A DNA stretch of 64,000 nt. It comes from Rhodospirillum sp. GTDB lineage: Bacteria; Pseudomonadota; Alphaproteobacteria; Rhodospirillales; Rhodospirillaceae. The notes under the pieces were generated by a model, which saw nothing but the letters and a program-made list of their open reading frames with translations, was not told where the DNA came from and ran no database searches. Position numbers and translations under genes: made by a program. Below, piece after piece: positions 17,253 to 26,491 of the stretch (position 1 is the first letter of the stretch; the number at the start of each line of letters is the position of its first letter). The stretch lies in assembly GCA_021741145.1 (NCBI GenBank), contig JAIOYK010000019.1, forward strand, positions 1 through 64,000, written 5' to 3'.

Positions 17253-18500
17253 ATGAGCAGTCTTTCCAGCTCCATGTACATCGCGGTGACGGCGCTGAGC
17301 GCCCAATCCTCCAACGTTTCGAGCATTTCCAACAACCTGGCGAACAGCGAGACCATTGGCTACAAGACCACCAACGCCAGTTTCTATTCCCTGGTCACCG
17401 GCACGGGCTCGGCCACCAGCTTCACCGGGGCGGGCGTCATCGCCGACCCGAGCCAGAACATTTCCGAACAAGGCCTGATCGTCGGAACCAACACCACCAC
17501 GGACATGGCCATCGATGGAGATGGCTTCTTCGTGGTCACCGACAGCGCGGGCGATGACGTTTACTACTACACCCGGGCCGGGGACTTCGACACGGATGCC
17601 GATGGCAATCTGGTGAACAGCAACGGTTATTACCTGCAGGGCTACCCCACGGATACCGACGGGGATGTCATCGACGATCTCGAAACGGTCAACCTGGAGA
17701 CAATCAACGGAACGGCCATCGCCACCACGGAATTGGCCGTGGAGGCAAACCTGCCCGCCGACGCGGAACTCAACGCCACCGTCAGCACGGACGTCGAGAT
17801 TTACGACAGTCTTGGCGTCGCCCATTCGTTGACCCTGAGTTACGAGAAAACCGCTGAAAACGAATGGACCATGACCGCCAGCCTATCGGACGAGGACATT
17901 GCCGACGGCGCGACCATCAGCCTATCAGGGACCGGTGTCATCACCTTCAACGAGGATGGGACCCTCGCGTCGGACGATATCGGAAGTATCCAGGTCGCCG
18001 ATTGGGGGTCCGGGGCGGCGGACAGCACAATCGCCTATGACGCGGGGACCGCGGGAACTTCCAGTACCCTCAGTCAATGGGGGTCATCCAACGGCGACGC
18101 CGAGATCGAGGTCGATACCATCGACCAGGACGGGGTCCAATACGGTTCGTTCTACAGCGCCACCATTGCCGAGGACGGCTTGGTTTACGCCAATTTCAAC
18201 AACGGTATCAGCTATCCCATTTACCAGGTGCCCCTGGCCACCTTCGCCAACGCCGACGGGCTGGAAGCCGTATCGGGCAACGCCTACACCTCCACGGTGC
18301 TTTCCGGCACCGCGACCTTGAATAACCCGAATACGGCGGACGCGGGGTCCATTAACTCCGGCGCCCTGGAAAGCTCCACGGTCGATACCGCGGACGAATT
18401 CAGCAACCTCATCGTCGCCCAACAGGCCTATTCGGCGGCCTCGGAGATCATCAGCGCCGCGCAGGAAATGTTCGATGACCTGATCTCGGCCAAGCGGTGA
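17253..18500 (+). CDS. flgE: Flagellar hook protein
   Basis: A 415-residue hook protein. The rod/hook N-terminal motif SVSSISNNLANSETIGYKTT, the DGDGFFVV box and GAGVIADPSQNISEQG are in the first 110 residues. The C-terminal SGALESSTVDTADEFSNLIV and AYSAASEIISAAQEMFDDLI form the matching coiled-coil end. GGAGTG lies before the ATG at 17253. The D1/D2 domains are acidic. It follows flgD by 67 nt and touches the next small gene. Confidence 0.93.
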   Translation: MSSLSSSMYIAVTALSAQSSNVSSISNNLANSETIGYKTTNASFYSLVTGTGSATSFTGAGVIADPSQNISEQGLIVGTNTTTDMAIDGDGFFVVTDSAGDDVYYYTRAGDFDTDADGNLVNSNGYYLQGYPTDTDGDVIDDLETVNLETINGTAIATTELAVEANLPADAELNATVSTDVEIYDSLGVAHSLTLSYEKTAENEWTMTASLSDEDIADGATISLSGTGVITFNEDGTLASDDIGSIQVADWGSGAADSTIAYDAGTAGTSSTLSQWGSSNGDAEIEVDTIDQDGVQYGSFYSATIAEDGLVYANFNNGISYPIYQVPLATFANADGLEAVSGNAYTSTVLSGTATLNNPNTADAGSINSGALESSTVDTADEFSNLIVAQQAYSAASEIISAAQEMFDDLISAKR

Positions 18501-18505
18501 TTGTC

Positions 18506-18817
18506 ATGGCCGCGCGGACCAAACGCCCCGAATTGGAAGAAGACGCCCGGCGCGATCTGGCGGCGCGGAAAAGGCGGGTGGAGGATCGCCTCTCCCGGAT
18601 CCGCGCCGCGTTCGCCGCCCTGCCCCCGGACGCCGGTCGAAATACCCGCCTTGTCCTCGCGGCCAGTGTCGTGGAGATCCGTGATTTGCTGCACGCCCTG
18701 CGCGCCGACGTCAAAGGCCGGCTGCTCGCCCGGCGGCGCCACGCCCAGCCCCAGAAAGCCTACGCCCAGGCCGCGCGCCTGGCGCCCGCCCCCCGTCGAG
18801 ATGGAGACCGAACATGA
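18506..18817 (+). CDS. Small basic helical protein in the flagellar operon
   Basis: A 103-residue, very Arg/Ala-rich protein (MAARTKRPELEEDARRDLAA...). The middle (ARKRRVEDRLSRIRAAFAAL, then LVLAASVVEIRDLLHALRAD) looks like two amphipathic helices. I do not recognise a family. Its location between flgE and a FlgN-like gene, with a 4-nt ATGA overlap to the latter, suggests an export-chaperone or assembly role. The ATG at 18506 follows GGTGA, which is part of the flgE stop region; an in-frame GTG at 18497 overlapping the flgE stop is the alternative. Composition bias leaves some doubt. Confidence 0.55.
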   Translation: MAARTKRPELEEDARRDLAARKRRVEDRLSRIRAAFAALPPDAGRNTRLVLAASVVEIRDLLHALRADVKGRLLARRRHAQPQKAYAQAARLAPAPRRDGDRT

Positions 18818-19269
18818 CCTCCGCCGTCCACACCCACCCCACCGCCCCCTTCGGAGACCGCATCCTGATGGAGCAGTATTCGGAGATCCTCGAAGCATTG
18901 ACCGCCCTATCCCGTGAAGAAGGAGCCCTCCTCTCCCAATCGGACCTGCCTCTCCCGTTGCGATTAATCCACCGCAAGGAAGCCCTGACCCTGGACTATG
19001 CCCTGATGACCACGGAAGTCCGAAACCGGGCTTTGGCCCTGCGGGATTCTGGATTGCTTGATCCCCAAGACCTGGAACCGCGCATCCGGACCCTGGTGGC
19101 CCAGTTGAAGGAAAACCAGAGGCACCTCAACGCCCGCAAGGTGGTCACCGCCCATCGGGTGGAAATGGTCATGAAGGCGCTCGCGGCGAATTCGGACCGG
19201 GACGACAAGATCGTCGCACCCCTGTCCGGTGGTCCCAACGGAACCCACGCCCCCCTCCACCGGGCCTGA
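18814..19269 (+). CDS. FlgN-like flagellar export chaperone
   Basis: A 151-residue, mostly helical protein. The pattern (LMEQYSEILEALTALSREEG; RLIHRKEALTLDYALMTTEV; LKENQRHLNARKVVTAHRVE) fits the FlgN chaperone family for FlgK and FlgL, and the gene sits directly before flgK, the expected place. Sequence conservation in that family is low, so the call relies on size, helix pattern and position. It overlaps the preceding small gene by 4 nt (ATGA). Confidence 0.65.
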   Translation: MTSAVHTHPTAPFGDRILMEQYSEILEALTALSREEGALLSQSDLPLPLRLIHRKEALTLDYALMTTEVRNRALALRDSGLLDPQDLEPRIRTLVAQLKENQRHLNARKVVTAHRVEMVMKALAANSDRDDKIVAPLSGGPNGTHAPLHRA

Positions 19270-19308
19270 TCCCCGCCGGCCAAAGGGGGTCACGAAGGGA
19301 AGTCGACC

Positions 19309-21039
19309 ATGTCCATCTCAGGCATCATCCATACGGGAACCAGCGGTCTGCTCGCCTCGCAGACGCGGATTGCCGTAACCTCGACGAACATTACCAACGC
19401 CGACACGACCGGCTACACCACCAAGAGCGCCTATCAAGCCACGACCGTGGTGGGTGGGGTCGGGACTGGGGTAACCATCGTCGGCATCGGCAATTCCGTC
19501 GACAAGGCCCTGATGTCCGAGATCATGGAGGCGACCTCCAGCGCCTCCTACGAAAGCACCCTTTATACCTATCTGAATAGTGTCTTGAATAGCCTGGGCT
19601 CCACCTCCGACGGATCGGCCATGGAGGAGACCATGACCGAACTGATGAGCGTCCTGTCCGACGCCATTACGGCGGGTGGCGATTCATCCTCCCTGGACGA
19701 CGTTCTTACGGCCCTGGACAGCTGGACATCGACCTTGAACAGCGCGTCCGACGCCGTTCAATCGGCCAGGGAAGCCGCGGACGAGGCCATCGGCGAGACG
19801 GTCGATAGCATCAATTCCATCCTCCAGGAGTTGGATGACCTGAACGAACAGATCACGCGCAACGCCGCCATGGGGAGCAGCACCTCCGACCTGGAGGATT
19901 CTCAGCGGGTGTTGCTGGAGGAACTATCCAGCTATACGGACATCAACTACTTCACCACATCGACTGGCGAACTCCAAGTCTACACCGACAGCGGGACAGC
20001 CCTGCTCACGTCCTCGGCAAAGGAATTGGAATACACCCCCGTCGGTGGCTTGACGGCGGATATCACCTACGACGCCGGGTCGGGCACCGGGATATCCGGC
20101 ATCACCATCAATGGGGTGGATGTCACCTCCAAGCTGAGCGGGGGAAGCCTTGGCGCCCTGATCCAGACCAGGGACGAGGATCTGCCCGCGATCCAGGACG
20201 CATTGGACGAACTGGCCACCACCATCGCCGAGACCCTGAACGCGGTCTCCAACAGCTATTCCGCCGCGCCCGCGCCCAACAGCCTGACCTCCGACGGAGC
20301 CGTCACGGCGACGGATGCCTTCTCGGGGACGGGCACGCTGACAGTATTGACTGTCGATGAGGACGGTACGGTCACGGGAAGCCAGGATATCGACCTGTCG
20401 ACCATGACCACATACCAGGACGTGATTGACGCCCTGGATGGGGTCACGGGGGTCTCGGCCAGTCTCGACGGCGACGGTAACCTGGTGATCTCGGCGGACG
20501 ACGCGGACTCCGGGGTCGTCCTCACCGGAGACGGCACGGTCGATTCCGACGGCCGGGGCTTTTCCCACCATTTCGGTTTCAACAACGTTGTATCGGGCAC
20601 GGGCGCCGAGGATTTGGCCGTGACGGCCACCCTGGCCGAACAGGGGATCCCCGTCGCCACCGTCGCCACCACCACCGTCGGGGAAACGGCCCTGGAAAGC
20701 GGCGATACCACGGGCCTGCAAGCTCTATGGACCGCCCTCGATGATCCGATGACCTTCGATGCCGCTGGCGTCATGACATCGACGGAAAAATCCGCCATCG
20801 GTCAGATCGCCGCCCTGATCGACGAAGTCGCCGACCTGACCACCGCCGCCTCCGATGCAACGGACACGGCGGAAAGCCTGCGTGACGAACTGACAGAGAC
20901 CTTCGACAACACCTATGGAGTCAATGTCGACGAGGAAACGGCCAAGTTGGTCTCCTACGAGCAATCCTACCAGATGGCCTCCCAGGTCATCGTCACCGCC
21001 CGGGACATGTTCGACACCCTCCTCGGCATGGTCAATTAA
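19309..21039 (+). CDS. flgK: Flagellar hook-associated protein 1
   Basis: A 576-residue junction protein. The N-terminal motif SGLLASQTRIAVTSTNITNA DTTGYTTK is the shared rod/hook/HAP signature (written here in two parts). The FlgK-specific segment LDDLNEQITRNAAMGSSTSD with DLEDSQRVLLEELSSYTDI follows. The C-terminus has EETAKLVSYEQSYQMASQVI and ARDMFDTLLGMVN. As with its neighbours the exposed domains are rich in Asp, Ser and Thr. It is followed after 27 nt by flgL. Confidence 0.93.
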   Translation: MSISGIIHTGTSGLLASQTRIAVTSTNITNADTTGYTTKSAYQATTVVGGVGTGVTIVGIGNSVDKALMSEIMEATSSASYESTLYTYLNSVLNSLGSTSDGSAMEETMTELMSVLSDAITAGGDSSSLDDVLTALDSWTSTLNSASDAVQSAREAADEAIGETVDSINSILQELDDLNEQITRNAAMGSSTSDLEDSQRVLLEELSSYTDINYFTTSTGELQVYTDSGTALLTSSAKELEYTPVGGLTADITYDAGSGTGISGITINGVDVTSKLSGGSLGALIQTRDEDLPAIQDALDELATTIAETLNAVSNSYSAAPAPNSLTSDGAVTATDAFSGTGTLTVLTVDEDGTVTGSQDIDLSTMTTYQDVIDALDGVTGVSASLDGDGNLVISADDADSGVVLTGDGTVDSDGRGFSHHFGFNNVVSGTGAEDLAVTATLAEQGIPVATVATTTVGETALESGDTTGLQALWTALDDPMTFDAAGVMTSTEKSAIGQIAALIDEVADLTTAASDATDTAESLRDELTETFDNTYGVNVDEETAKLVSYEQSYQMASQVIVTARDMFDTLLGMVN

Positions 21040-21066
21040 CCCTTCATTCTCACGGGAGCCGGAACA

Positions 21067-21978
21067 ATGCGCGTCTCCACGTCCACCATGACAAGTGTCC
21101 TGTTGAGCCAAGCCATGAAAACCCAAGCGGAATACAACCAGACCATCACCGAACAGGCCTCGGGTTTGAAAAGAGACAGTTATGTCGGTCTGAACGGAAG
21201 CGCCGGGCTTTCGGTTAGCCTGTCAAGCGACCTCGCCACCTCCGAAGCCCTGGTAACCCGGTCCGAAACCGCCCAGACCCAGGTCGAAACCGCCTATGGG
21301 GCCATTTCAAGCATCATCGATATCGTTCAAAGTGCCTTGGTCGACATCACCGGGGCCATCAATGGCACCACGGATACCACCGATAGCCTCCAGGAATCCG
21401 CCCAGGGGTGGATGGAAGACGTGGCCGATCTTTTGAACACCGATGTTGGCGATGTCTATGTCTTCGCCGGGGCCGGTGGGGCCTCGGCGCCGGTGGATCT
21501 CGCCGACACCGATTACGACCCGACCGCGGACACAACCACCGCGGATACGGGCTATTACCAAGGCTCGGCCTCGACGACGACGATCATGGTCGACGGCTCC
21601 ATCGGCCTGGAATATGGGATCACCGCGGACGATCCTGCCTTCGAGCAAACCCTGCGAGCCTTGTCCATCCTGGCCAATATGACAACCGACCCCGTGGACA
21701 CCGACGCCCTGCGGGAGGCCTATGCCCTGCTCGACAGCGCCAATGGAGACCTGGGCGAGGTCCAGGAGTCACTCTCGACCCAGTCGGACCGCCTTGATAC
21801 GGTCATCGATCAACAGACCGAGTTCCAGCTCTATGCCGAAAGCGCCCTGGAAAGCGTCCAAAGCGTGGACGTGGCCGAGGCCACCGCCAAGGCCTCGGAA
21901 CAGGAAGTGATCCTTCAGGCCTCTTTCTCCGCCCTGTCGTCCTTCCTGAACCTCTCGCTCATGGATTACCTGAGCTAA
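21067..21978 (+). CDS. flgL: Flagellar hook-associated protein 3
   Basis: A 303-residue HAP3 with flagellin-like ends. The N-terminal MRVSTSTMTSVLLSQAMKTQ then TITEQASGLKRDSYVGLNGS matches FlgL rather than flagellin. The C-terminal VAEATAKASEQEVILQASFS closes the coiled coil. The middle carries the DVYVFAGAGG segment typical of FlgL (G-x-YlFsG in many). It is the last gene of the flgD-flgL unit. No strong terminator hairpin is visible in the 107 bp that follow. Confidence 0.9.
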   Translation: MRVSTSTMTSVLLSQAMKTQAEYNQTITEQASGLKRDSYVGLNGSAGLSVSLSSDLATSEALVTRSETAQTQVETAYGAISSIIDIVQSALVDITGAINGTTDTTDSLQESAQGWMEDVADLLNTDVGDVYVFAGAGGASAPVDLADTDYDPTADTTTADTGYYQGSASTTTIMVDGSIGLEYGITADDPAFEQTLRALSILANMTTDPVDTDALREAYALLDSANGDLGEVQESLSTQSDRLDTVIDQQTEFQLYAESALESVQSVDVAEATAKASEQEVILQASFSALSSFLNLSLMDYLS

Positions 21979-22085
21979 AAGCCCCCATAAAAATGAGGAC
22001 CCGACAATTGGGTGGTTTTCTCCCGCGCGGCCATGGAGTAGGTGTCCTTATTTGAACACAAGACCACATGCGGGGGAGAAGACCC

Positions 22086-22901
22086 ATGGCGAGCGCTTTT
22101 CTGATCATCGACGGCCAATTGTCCTTCATGGATGGCCAGGCCAACGGCTCCCTGGCCGTTCCCGGCGCCTGGGCCGACATGGAGCGCCTCGCGGACCTGA
22201 TCCACGAGGAGCCAACGGCTTTCGACGCCCTATTCGTGACCATGGACCAGCACAATCTGCACGATATCGGCCATCCCACCTGGTTCATGGACGCCAAGGG
22301 CATCCATCCTGGCCCCTTCACCCTGATCACCGCGGCGGAGATGGAAAACGGTGAGTGGACGACCAGCGATCCGGCCATGGCCGACCATACCTTGACCTAC
22401 CTCAAGGCACTGGAAGCCAAGGGACGCTACATCCACACCATCTGGCCCGCCCATTGCGTCATCGGCACCCCGGGCACCCTGTTGCACCCGGCCCTGGTGG
22501 AGGCTGTCCATGGTTGGGAAGTGGAACGGCATCGGGCGGCCACCTGGATCTTCAAGGGCATGGACAGCATGGTGGAACACTACAGCGGGTTCGCCGCCGA
22601 GGTTCCCAACCCCCTGGACTCGACCCATGAAACCCTGGGCGCCCGCCATCTGCACAACCTGATGGCCTTCGACACCATTCATGTGGCCGGAGAAGCTTCG
22701 AGCCATTGCGTCAAGGGCACCGTCGAGGACCTGATCGCGGGCCTTAAGGAGCGGGGCATCGCCGAACCGGAGAAACGCCTGGTGCTGCACATCGACATGA
22801 TGAGCCCGGTTCCGGCCATTCCCAACGGTCCAGACTTTCCCGCCATCGCCCAGGCCTTCCTGGATGACTTGGCGGCCAAGGGCGCGACCATCGCGCCATA
22901 G
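22086..22901 (+). CDS. Isochorismatase-like cysteine hydrolase (nicotinamidase-related)
   Basis: A 271-residue amidase-type cysteine hydrolase. The N-terminal FLIIDGQLSFMDGQ supplies the catalytic Asp, a Lys lies in TWIFKGMDSM, and the nucleophile Cys in GEASSHCVKGTVEDL; a second conserved segment is IWPAHCVIGTPG. Length exceeds PncA (about 210) by roughly 60 residues, as in the longer isochorismatase-domain proteins related to nicotinamidase. Substrate is therefore uncertain. GGGGGAGAAG precedes the ATG at 22086. It is transcribed after flgL but is probably independent. Confidence 0.8.
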   Translation: MASAFLIIDGQLSFMDGQANGSLAVPGAWADMERLADLIHEEPTAFDALFVTMDQHNLHDIGHPTWFMDAKGIHPGPFTLITAAEMENGEWTTSDPAMADHTLTYLKALEAKGRYIHTIWPAHCVIGTPGTLLHPALVEAVHGWEVERHRAATWIFKGMDSMVEHYSGFAAEVPNPLDSTHETLGARHLHNLMAFDTIHVAGEASSHCVKGTVEDLIAGLKERGIAEPEKRLVLHIDMMSPVPAIPNGPDFPAIAQAFLDDLAAKGATIAP

Positions 22902-23082
22902 GCGCGGCCGGATAGGTGGGTGGCTGGGCGGTGGGAGCGATCAGACAATCCGACAACGACCGCCAATTCGCGACGATCCAGACGCTTTTTACGACGCAAC
23001 CAAACATGATCGAGCGCATTATCAAGTATGGCCGACGCGGGACTTCCAGCCGTCGGAAACGAAGGATGGAAAGGATCGGCCC

Positions 23083-24168
23083 ATGCGAAGCGCTCTTTGG
23101 AGTACCACTCCCCACGCCATCGGCCTGGGGGCCTTCCTCATGGCGGCGCCCATCCTTGGTTTTCCGGAGGACAGCTTCGCCCAAACCCCCGTCGAGGACG
23201 AAAACGGCGAAGGTATCGACCCGGAAACTGGTACACCCTCCAATTTTCCCGATTGGGATGGAGGCACCCTGTCCATACAGATCGAAAACGATAAGATCGG
23301 CGGCACGGATCGGCATTATACCAATGGAGTTTCGGCCACCTGGGTTTCAGGCCATGGTGACATGCCTTCCTGGGCCAGGAAGGTGGGTGAGGCCCTCCCC
23401 TTCTTCCCGTCCGACGCCATCCAACGCTATTCCGTCACATTCGGCCAAAGCATCTTCACACCGGAGGACACCGAAGCCCAGATCCCCGATCCGTCGGACC
23501 GTCCCTACGCGGGATGGACCTACGTCGGTCTTGGCTATATCGCGGAAACCGGCGACACCTTGGACCGGTTGGAGCTGGACTTGGGCGTGGTCGGCCCCTA
23601 CGCCCTGGGCGAGGAGACGCAGAATAATTTCCACACCCTGATTGGCGTGGATACGTCCAAGGGCTGGGGACACCAGATCCATAACGAACCGGGCGTGGTC
23701 CTTTACTACGAGCGCATGTGGCGCCAATTCGCGTCTTTCAAGGCCGGAGGTCTGGGCTTCGACTTGGCGCCCCACGTGGGTGGCGCGCTCGGCAACGTCT
23801 ATACCTATGGCGCCGCGGGGGCGACAGCCCGGGTCGGCTTCAACCTGCCCGACGACTACGGCCCGCCCCGCATTCGCCCGAGCCTACCCGGCTCCAGCCA
23901 TTTCGAACCCACCGGCTCCCTCGGCGGATACCTCTTCGCCGGAATTGAGGGCCGGGCCGTGGCCCACAACATTTTCCTGGACGGCAACACCTTCCGCGAC
24001 AGTCCTGATGTGGAAAAGGAGATCCTGGTGGGAGACCTCCAGGCCGGTCTTGCCCTCACCTTGGGCAATGCCCGCCTGACCTACACCCAGGTCATTCGCA
24101 GTCCGGAATTTGTCGGGCAGAAAGACCCGGATATCTTCGGATCGGTCAGCTTGTCCTATAAATTTTGA
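23083..24168 (+). CDS. LpxR-like outer-membrane lipid A deacylase family protein (DUF2219)
   Basis: A 361-residue protein with an N-terminal signal sequence (AIGLGAFLMAAPILGF...SFAQ). The mature part shows the DUF2219/LpxR pattern: SIQIENDKIGGTDRHYTNG near the start, RPYAGWTYVGLGY, the GWGHQIHNEPGVVLYYERMW segment, and an end in aromatic beta strands (DIFGSVSLSYKF) as expected for an outer-membrane barrel. LpxR removes the 3'-acyloxyacyl group of lipid A; activity here is inferred from family only. The start at 23083 follows GGAAAGGATC. Confidence 0.82.
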   Translation: MRSALWSTTPHAIGLGAFLMAAPILGFPEDSFAQTPVEDENGEGIDPETGTPSNFPDWDGGTLSIQIENDKIGGTDRHYTNGVSATWVSGHGDMPSWARKVGEALPFFPSDAIQRYSVTFGQSIFTPEDTEAQIPDPSDRPYAGWTYVGLGYIAETGDTLDRLELDLGVVGPYALGEETQNNFHTLIGVDTSKGWGHQIHNEPGVVLYYERMWRQFASFKAGGLGFDLAPHVGGALGNVYTYGAAGATARVGFNLPDDYGPPRIRPSLPGSSHFEPTGSLGGYLFAGIEGRAVAHNIFLDGNTFRDSPDVEKEILVGDLQAGLALTLGNARLTYTQVIRSPEFVGQKDPDIFGSVSLSYKF

Positions 24169-24189
24169 CAGAGGACAGCCCGACCACGA

Positions 24190-24215
24190 TCCATGAATTC
24201 TGGCTCCATGAATTC
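24190..24215. repeat. Short tandem repeat TCCATGAATTC x2
   Basis: Two exact 11-bp copies (24190-24200 and 24205-24215) separated by TGGC lie in the 49-bp gap between the convergent LpxR-like and permease genes. Probably of no function. Confidence 0.7.
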
Positions 24216-24217
24216 CA

Positions 24218-25969
24218 TCAGTGTTCGAAATACAGGTCCAGACTGGAGGTTCCGTCCTTTCGCTCTTCCCCTCGGACATTGTTCGCAAGATTGCGGAGCA
24301 TGACACTGGACAAGGCGTTCACGGAAGCCTCGAAGGCCGCGTCGTCCCCATCCAGGGCCTTCTCCAGATCAATGGGTATCCGATGGGCAAGTTCCAGCGG
24401 TACGCCCTCGTGGACCAGGGAGAGGGTCAGGTTGAACTCGTCGAAGGACCCTTCCAACACCAAAAGCCTTCGCCCCCGCATCGCCAGGGCCTCCGCCCCT
24501 TCCATGACCGACAGGGTCGCCCTCTGGGCCACATCCCGTCGGGTCGACCAGCGGGCGCATTGCAATTCAACCAGATCGGCCAATCGCCGGGTGTTCGACG
24601 CCTGCTCCTCGGTCAGGACATGGCTGACCTTGCTTTTGGTTCCGGCCCGGAAGATCAGGTTCAGGACAACGGCCACCACCCCACCGGTGACCATGATGCT
24701 CTCGGTCAACAGTTCCAGCCGCTCGGGCAGCAGATACCGGGCCTCGGGCACCAGGGTGAACCCCAGGGCGACAACCAGGGCGGTTCCGACCATGAACACA
24801 CCGCGGCTGTCGAGAGCCCGACCGCAGACCATCTCCATGCCCGATGTGATCAGATAGGCCGCCGCGTAAACCTGGATCGCCCCCAGCACCGGCTCGGGAA
24901 GGGACACCAGAAAGGTGGTGATGGCGGGAACGAAGGCGACGATAGCGATCAGAAAGCCCGTCGCCAGACCAATGATCCGCGAGGAAGTCCGGCTGACATG
25001 GCACAGGCCCAGGTTGCTCGAACTCATCCCCGAGGGCATGCCACCGAAAATGGCGCCAGCCACATTCGCCAGACCATTGGCCCGCAACCCTCGCCCAACC
25101 ATTTTCATATCGACCCGGCGCCAGTCCGCGTCATCCATCTTATCCATTAGAACGACGACGCCCATGCCATCGATGGAGGACATCACCGCGATCAGGACAA
25201 TTGGGAGGAAGAGGGTTAAATCAGGGATCTCCGTTGGAATGACCAAGCTGGGCAAACCCAGCCACGAGGCGTTTTGGATGACCTCGTTGGGTGCCGTCCA
25301 ACCGGTCACCCAGGACAGGGCGAACCCGGCGAAAATCCCCGCCACCAAACCAAACAGACGCACCGCGGATGACCCCCAGATGGAAAAGGCCATCATGGTC
25401 CCCAGACTGAGGGCGCTGATCCCCAAGGCGACTCCATCGGGCATATCCCCCAGGCCATCCATGCCCAAGGAAGACGTCACCGCGGTTTCAATCAACCCCA
25501 GTCCGCCCAGGCAGACCACCACGCCCACGACCGTGGGCGGGAACAAGGTGCGGAGCCTTGGCAGGATCCGCGAGAGCAGTGTCTGAACCAAGCCGTCGGT
25601 GATCGCGATGAAAAAGACCGCGGCGGGCCCCATGGCCTTGAACGCGACGGCGGAAACAGTCAGCACGAAGGGATTGGAGACGTGGATAATGGAAGCCCCC
25701 GCCCCAAACCGCCCGCCAATGGCCTGCAAGACCGTCCCCAGGGCCAAGGTCAGGATGGACCCGGAGACCAAGGACTGCGTTTCCCCTGGCCTCAACCCGG
25801 CGATATTGGCCGCGACCACCACATAGGTCACCAGGGCCAAGGTCATGGCGGCGTGCTGAACGGCCAACAGCCACACGACCATGGTGGGGGGTGTGTCATC
25901 GACCCCATAGGTCATTGACGGTGGGCGGCGGCGGGATCGGTCGGAGGGGATCAACAAGCGGGAAATCAT
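24218..25969 (-). CDS. NCS2 (xanthine/uracil) permease with an extra C-terminal domain
   Basis: A 583-residue protein, about 130-140 longer than ordinary NCS2 permeases. Residues about 25-445 form the transporter, with many TM helices. It keeps the AVQHAAMTL motif with the NCS2 His, the central segment SSIDGMGVVVLMDKMDDADW, and GGMPSGMSSSNLGLCHVSRT. The C-terminal part (after KSKVSHVLTEEQASN) reads RWSTRRDVAQRATLSVMEGA, GSFDEFNLTLSLVHEGVPLE and ANNVRGEERKDGTSSLDLYF, which looks like a degenerate histidine-kinase-type ATPase fold. A perfect TAGGAGGATCC precedes the ATG. It is divergent from a STAS protein gene. Transport substrate is probably a purine or pyrimidine. Confidence 0.85.
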   Translation of the reverse strand: MISRLLIPSDRSRRRPPSMTYGVDDTPPTMVVWLLAVQHAAMTLALVTYVVVAANIAGLRPGETQSLVSGSILTLALGTVLQAIGGRFGAGASIIHVSNPFVLTVSAVAFKAMGPAAVFFIAITDGLVQTLLSRILPRLRTLFPPTVVGVVVCLGGLGLIETAVTSSLGMDGLGDMPDGVALGISALSLGTMMAFSIWGSSAVRLFGLVAGIFAGFALSWVTGWTAPNEVIQNASWLGLPSLVIPTEIPDLTLFLPIVLIAVMSSIDGMGVVVLMDKMDDADWRRVDMKMVGRGLRANGLANVAGAIFGGMPSGMSSSNLGLCHVSRTSSRIIGLATGFLIAIVAFVPAITTFLVSLPEPVLGAIQVYAAAYLITSGMEMVCGRALDSRGVFMVGTALVVALGFTLVPEARYLLPERLELLTESIMVTGGVVAVVLNLIFRAGTKSKVSHVLTEEQASNTRRLADLVELQCARWSTRRDVAQRATLSVMEGAEALAMRGRRLLVLEGSFDEFNLTLSLVHEGVPLELAHRIPIDLEKALDGDDAAFEASVNALSSVMLRNLANNVRGEERKDGTSSLDLYFEH

Positions 25970-26051
25970 GGATCCTCCTAGGAGATGAACGCTTTCAAGG
26001 GGGTGAAAAACCTAGCATTTGAATCCACTAGGCTAGACAGCTCTTGTTGGT

Positions 26052-26065
26052 TTGGGTACACCCAA
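26052..26065. promoter_or_regulatory. Inverted repeat TTGGGT-AC-ACCCAA, candidate operator
   Basis: A perfect 6-bp inverted repeat with 2-bp spacer lies about 50 bp before the STAS gene in the divergent region shared with the NCS2 permease. A regulator is not identifiable from the window. Confidence 0.35.
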
Positions 26066-26114
26066 CCTAGCGGATAGAGCCGTTATGAATTTGCTCGAGA
26101 AGGGGTATGTGACG

Positions 26115-26450
26115 ATGACAGTCACCGTCGAGAACGCGGATGGAATTCAAGTGGTGGTCCTTGAAGGTCGCCTGGACAGCATGAACGCGTCCTCCGTCGA
26201 GGGGCAGTTGAACGGCTTGGTCACCGCGGAGCACAATCGTATCGTGGTTGATATGGCCAAGCTCGACTATATTTCCAGTGCCGGGCTTCGATTGATTCTG
26301 GTCATGGCCAAGCAAGTGAAGCAGGTCGGGGGCAAGCTGGTCCTTTGCGGGATGCAGTCTCACATCCGGGAGGTGTTCGAGATCAGCGGCTTCCTGTCCA
26401 TCCTCACCGTCGTCGAAACGCGGACCGAAGCCCTGACCTCCGCCGTCTGA
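26115..26450 (+). CDS. STAS-domain anti-anti-sigma factor family protein
   Basis: A 111-residue single STAS domain: strand IQVVVLEGRLDSMNASSVEG, then IVVDMAKLDYISSAGLRLIL with the phosphorylatable Ser in DYISSAGL, and VGGKLVLCGMQSHIREVFEI. This is the SpoIIAA/RsbV architecture, whose phosphorylation state is set by an RsbW-type kinase and a PP2C phosphatase. A PP2C phosphatase is encoded about 3 kb downstream, and the divergent permease has an ATPase-like C-terminal domain; no free-standing RsbW kinase is in the window. The start at 26115 gives the normal family length. Confidence 0.9.
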   Translation: MTVTVENADGIQVVVLEGRLDSMNASSVEGQLNGLVTAEHNRIVVDMAKLDYISSAGLRLILVMAKQVKQVGGKLVLCGMQSHIREVFEISGFLSILTVVETRTEALTSAV

Positions 26451-26491
26451 TCACCCGCCCGGCCGTTGGGTGTCGACCTAAGGACGCGTCC

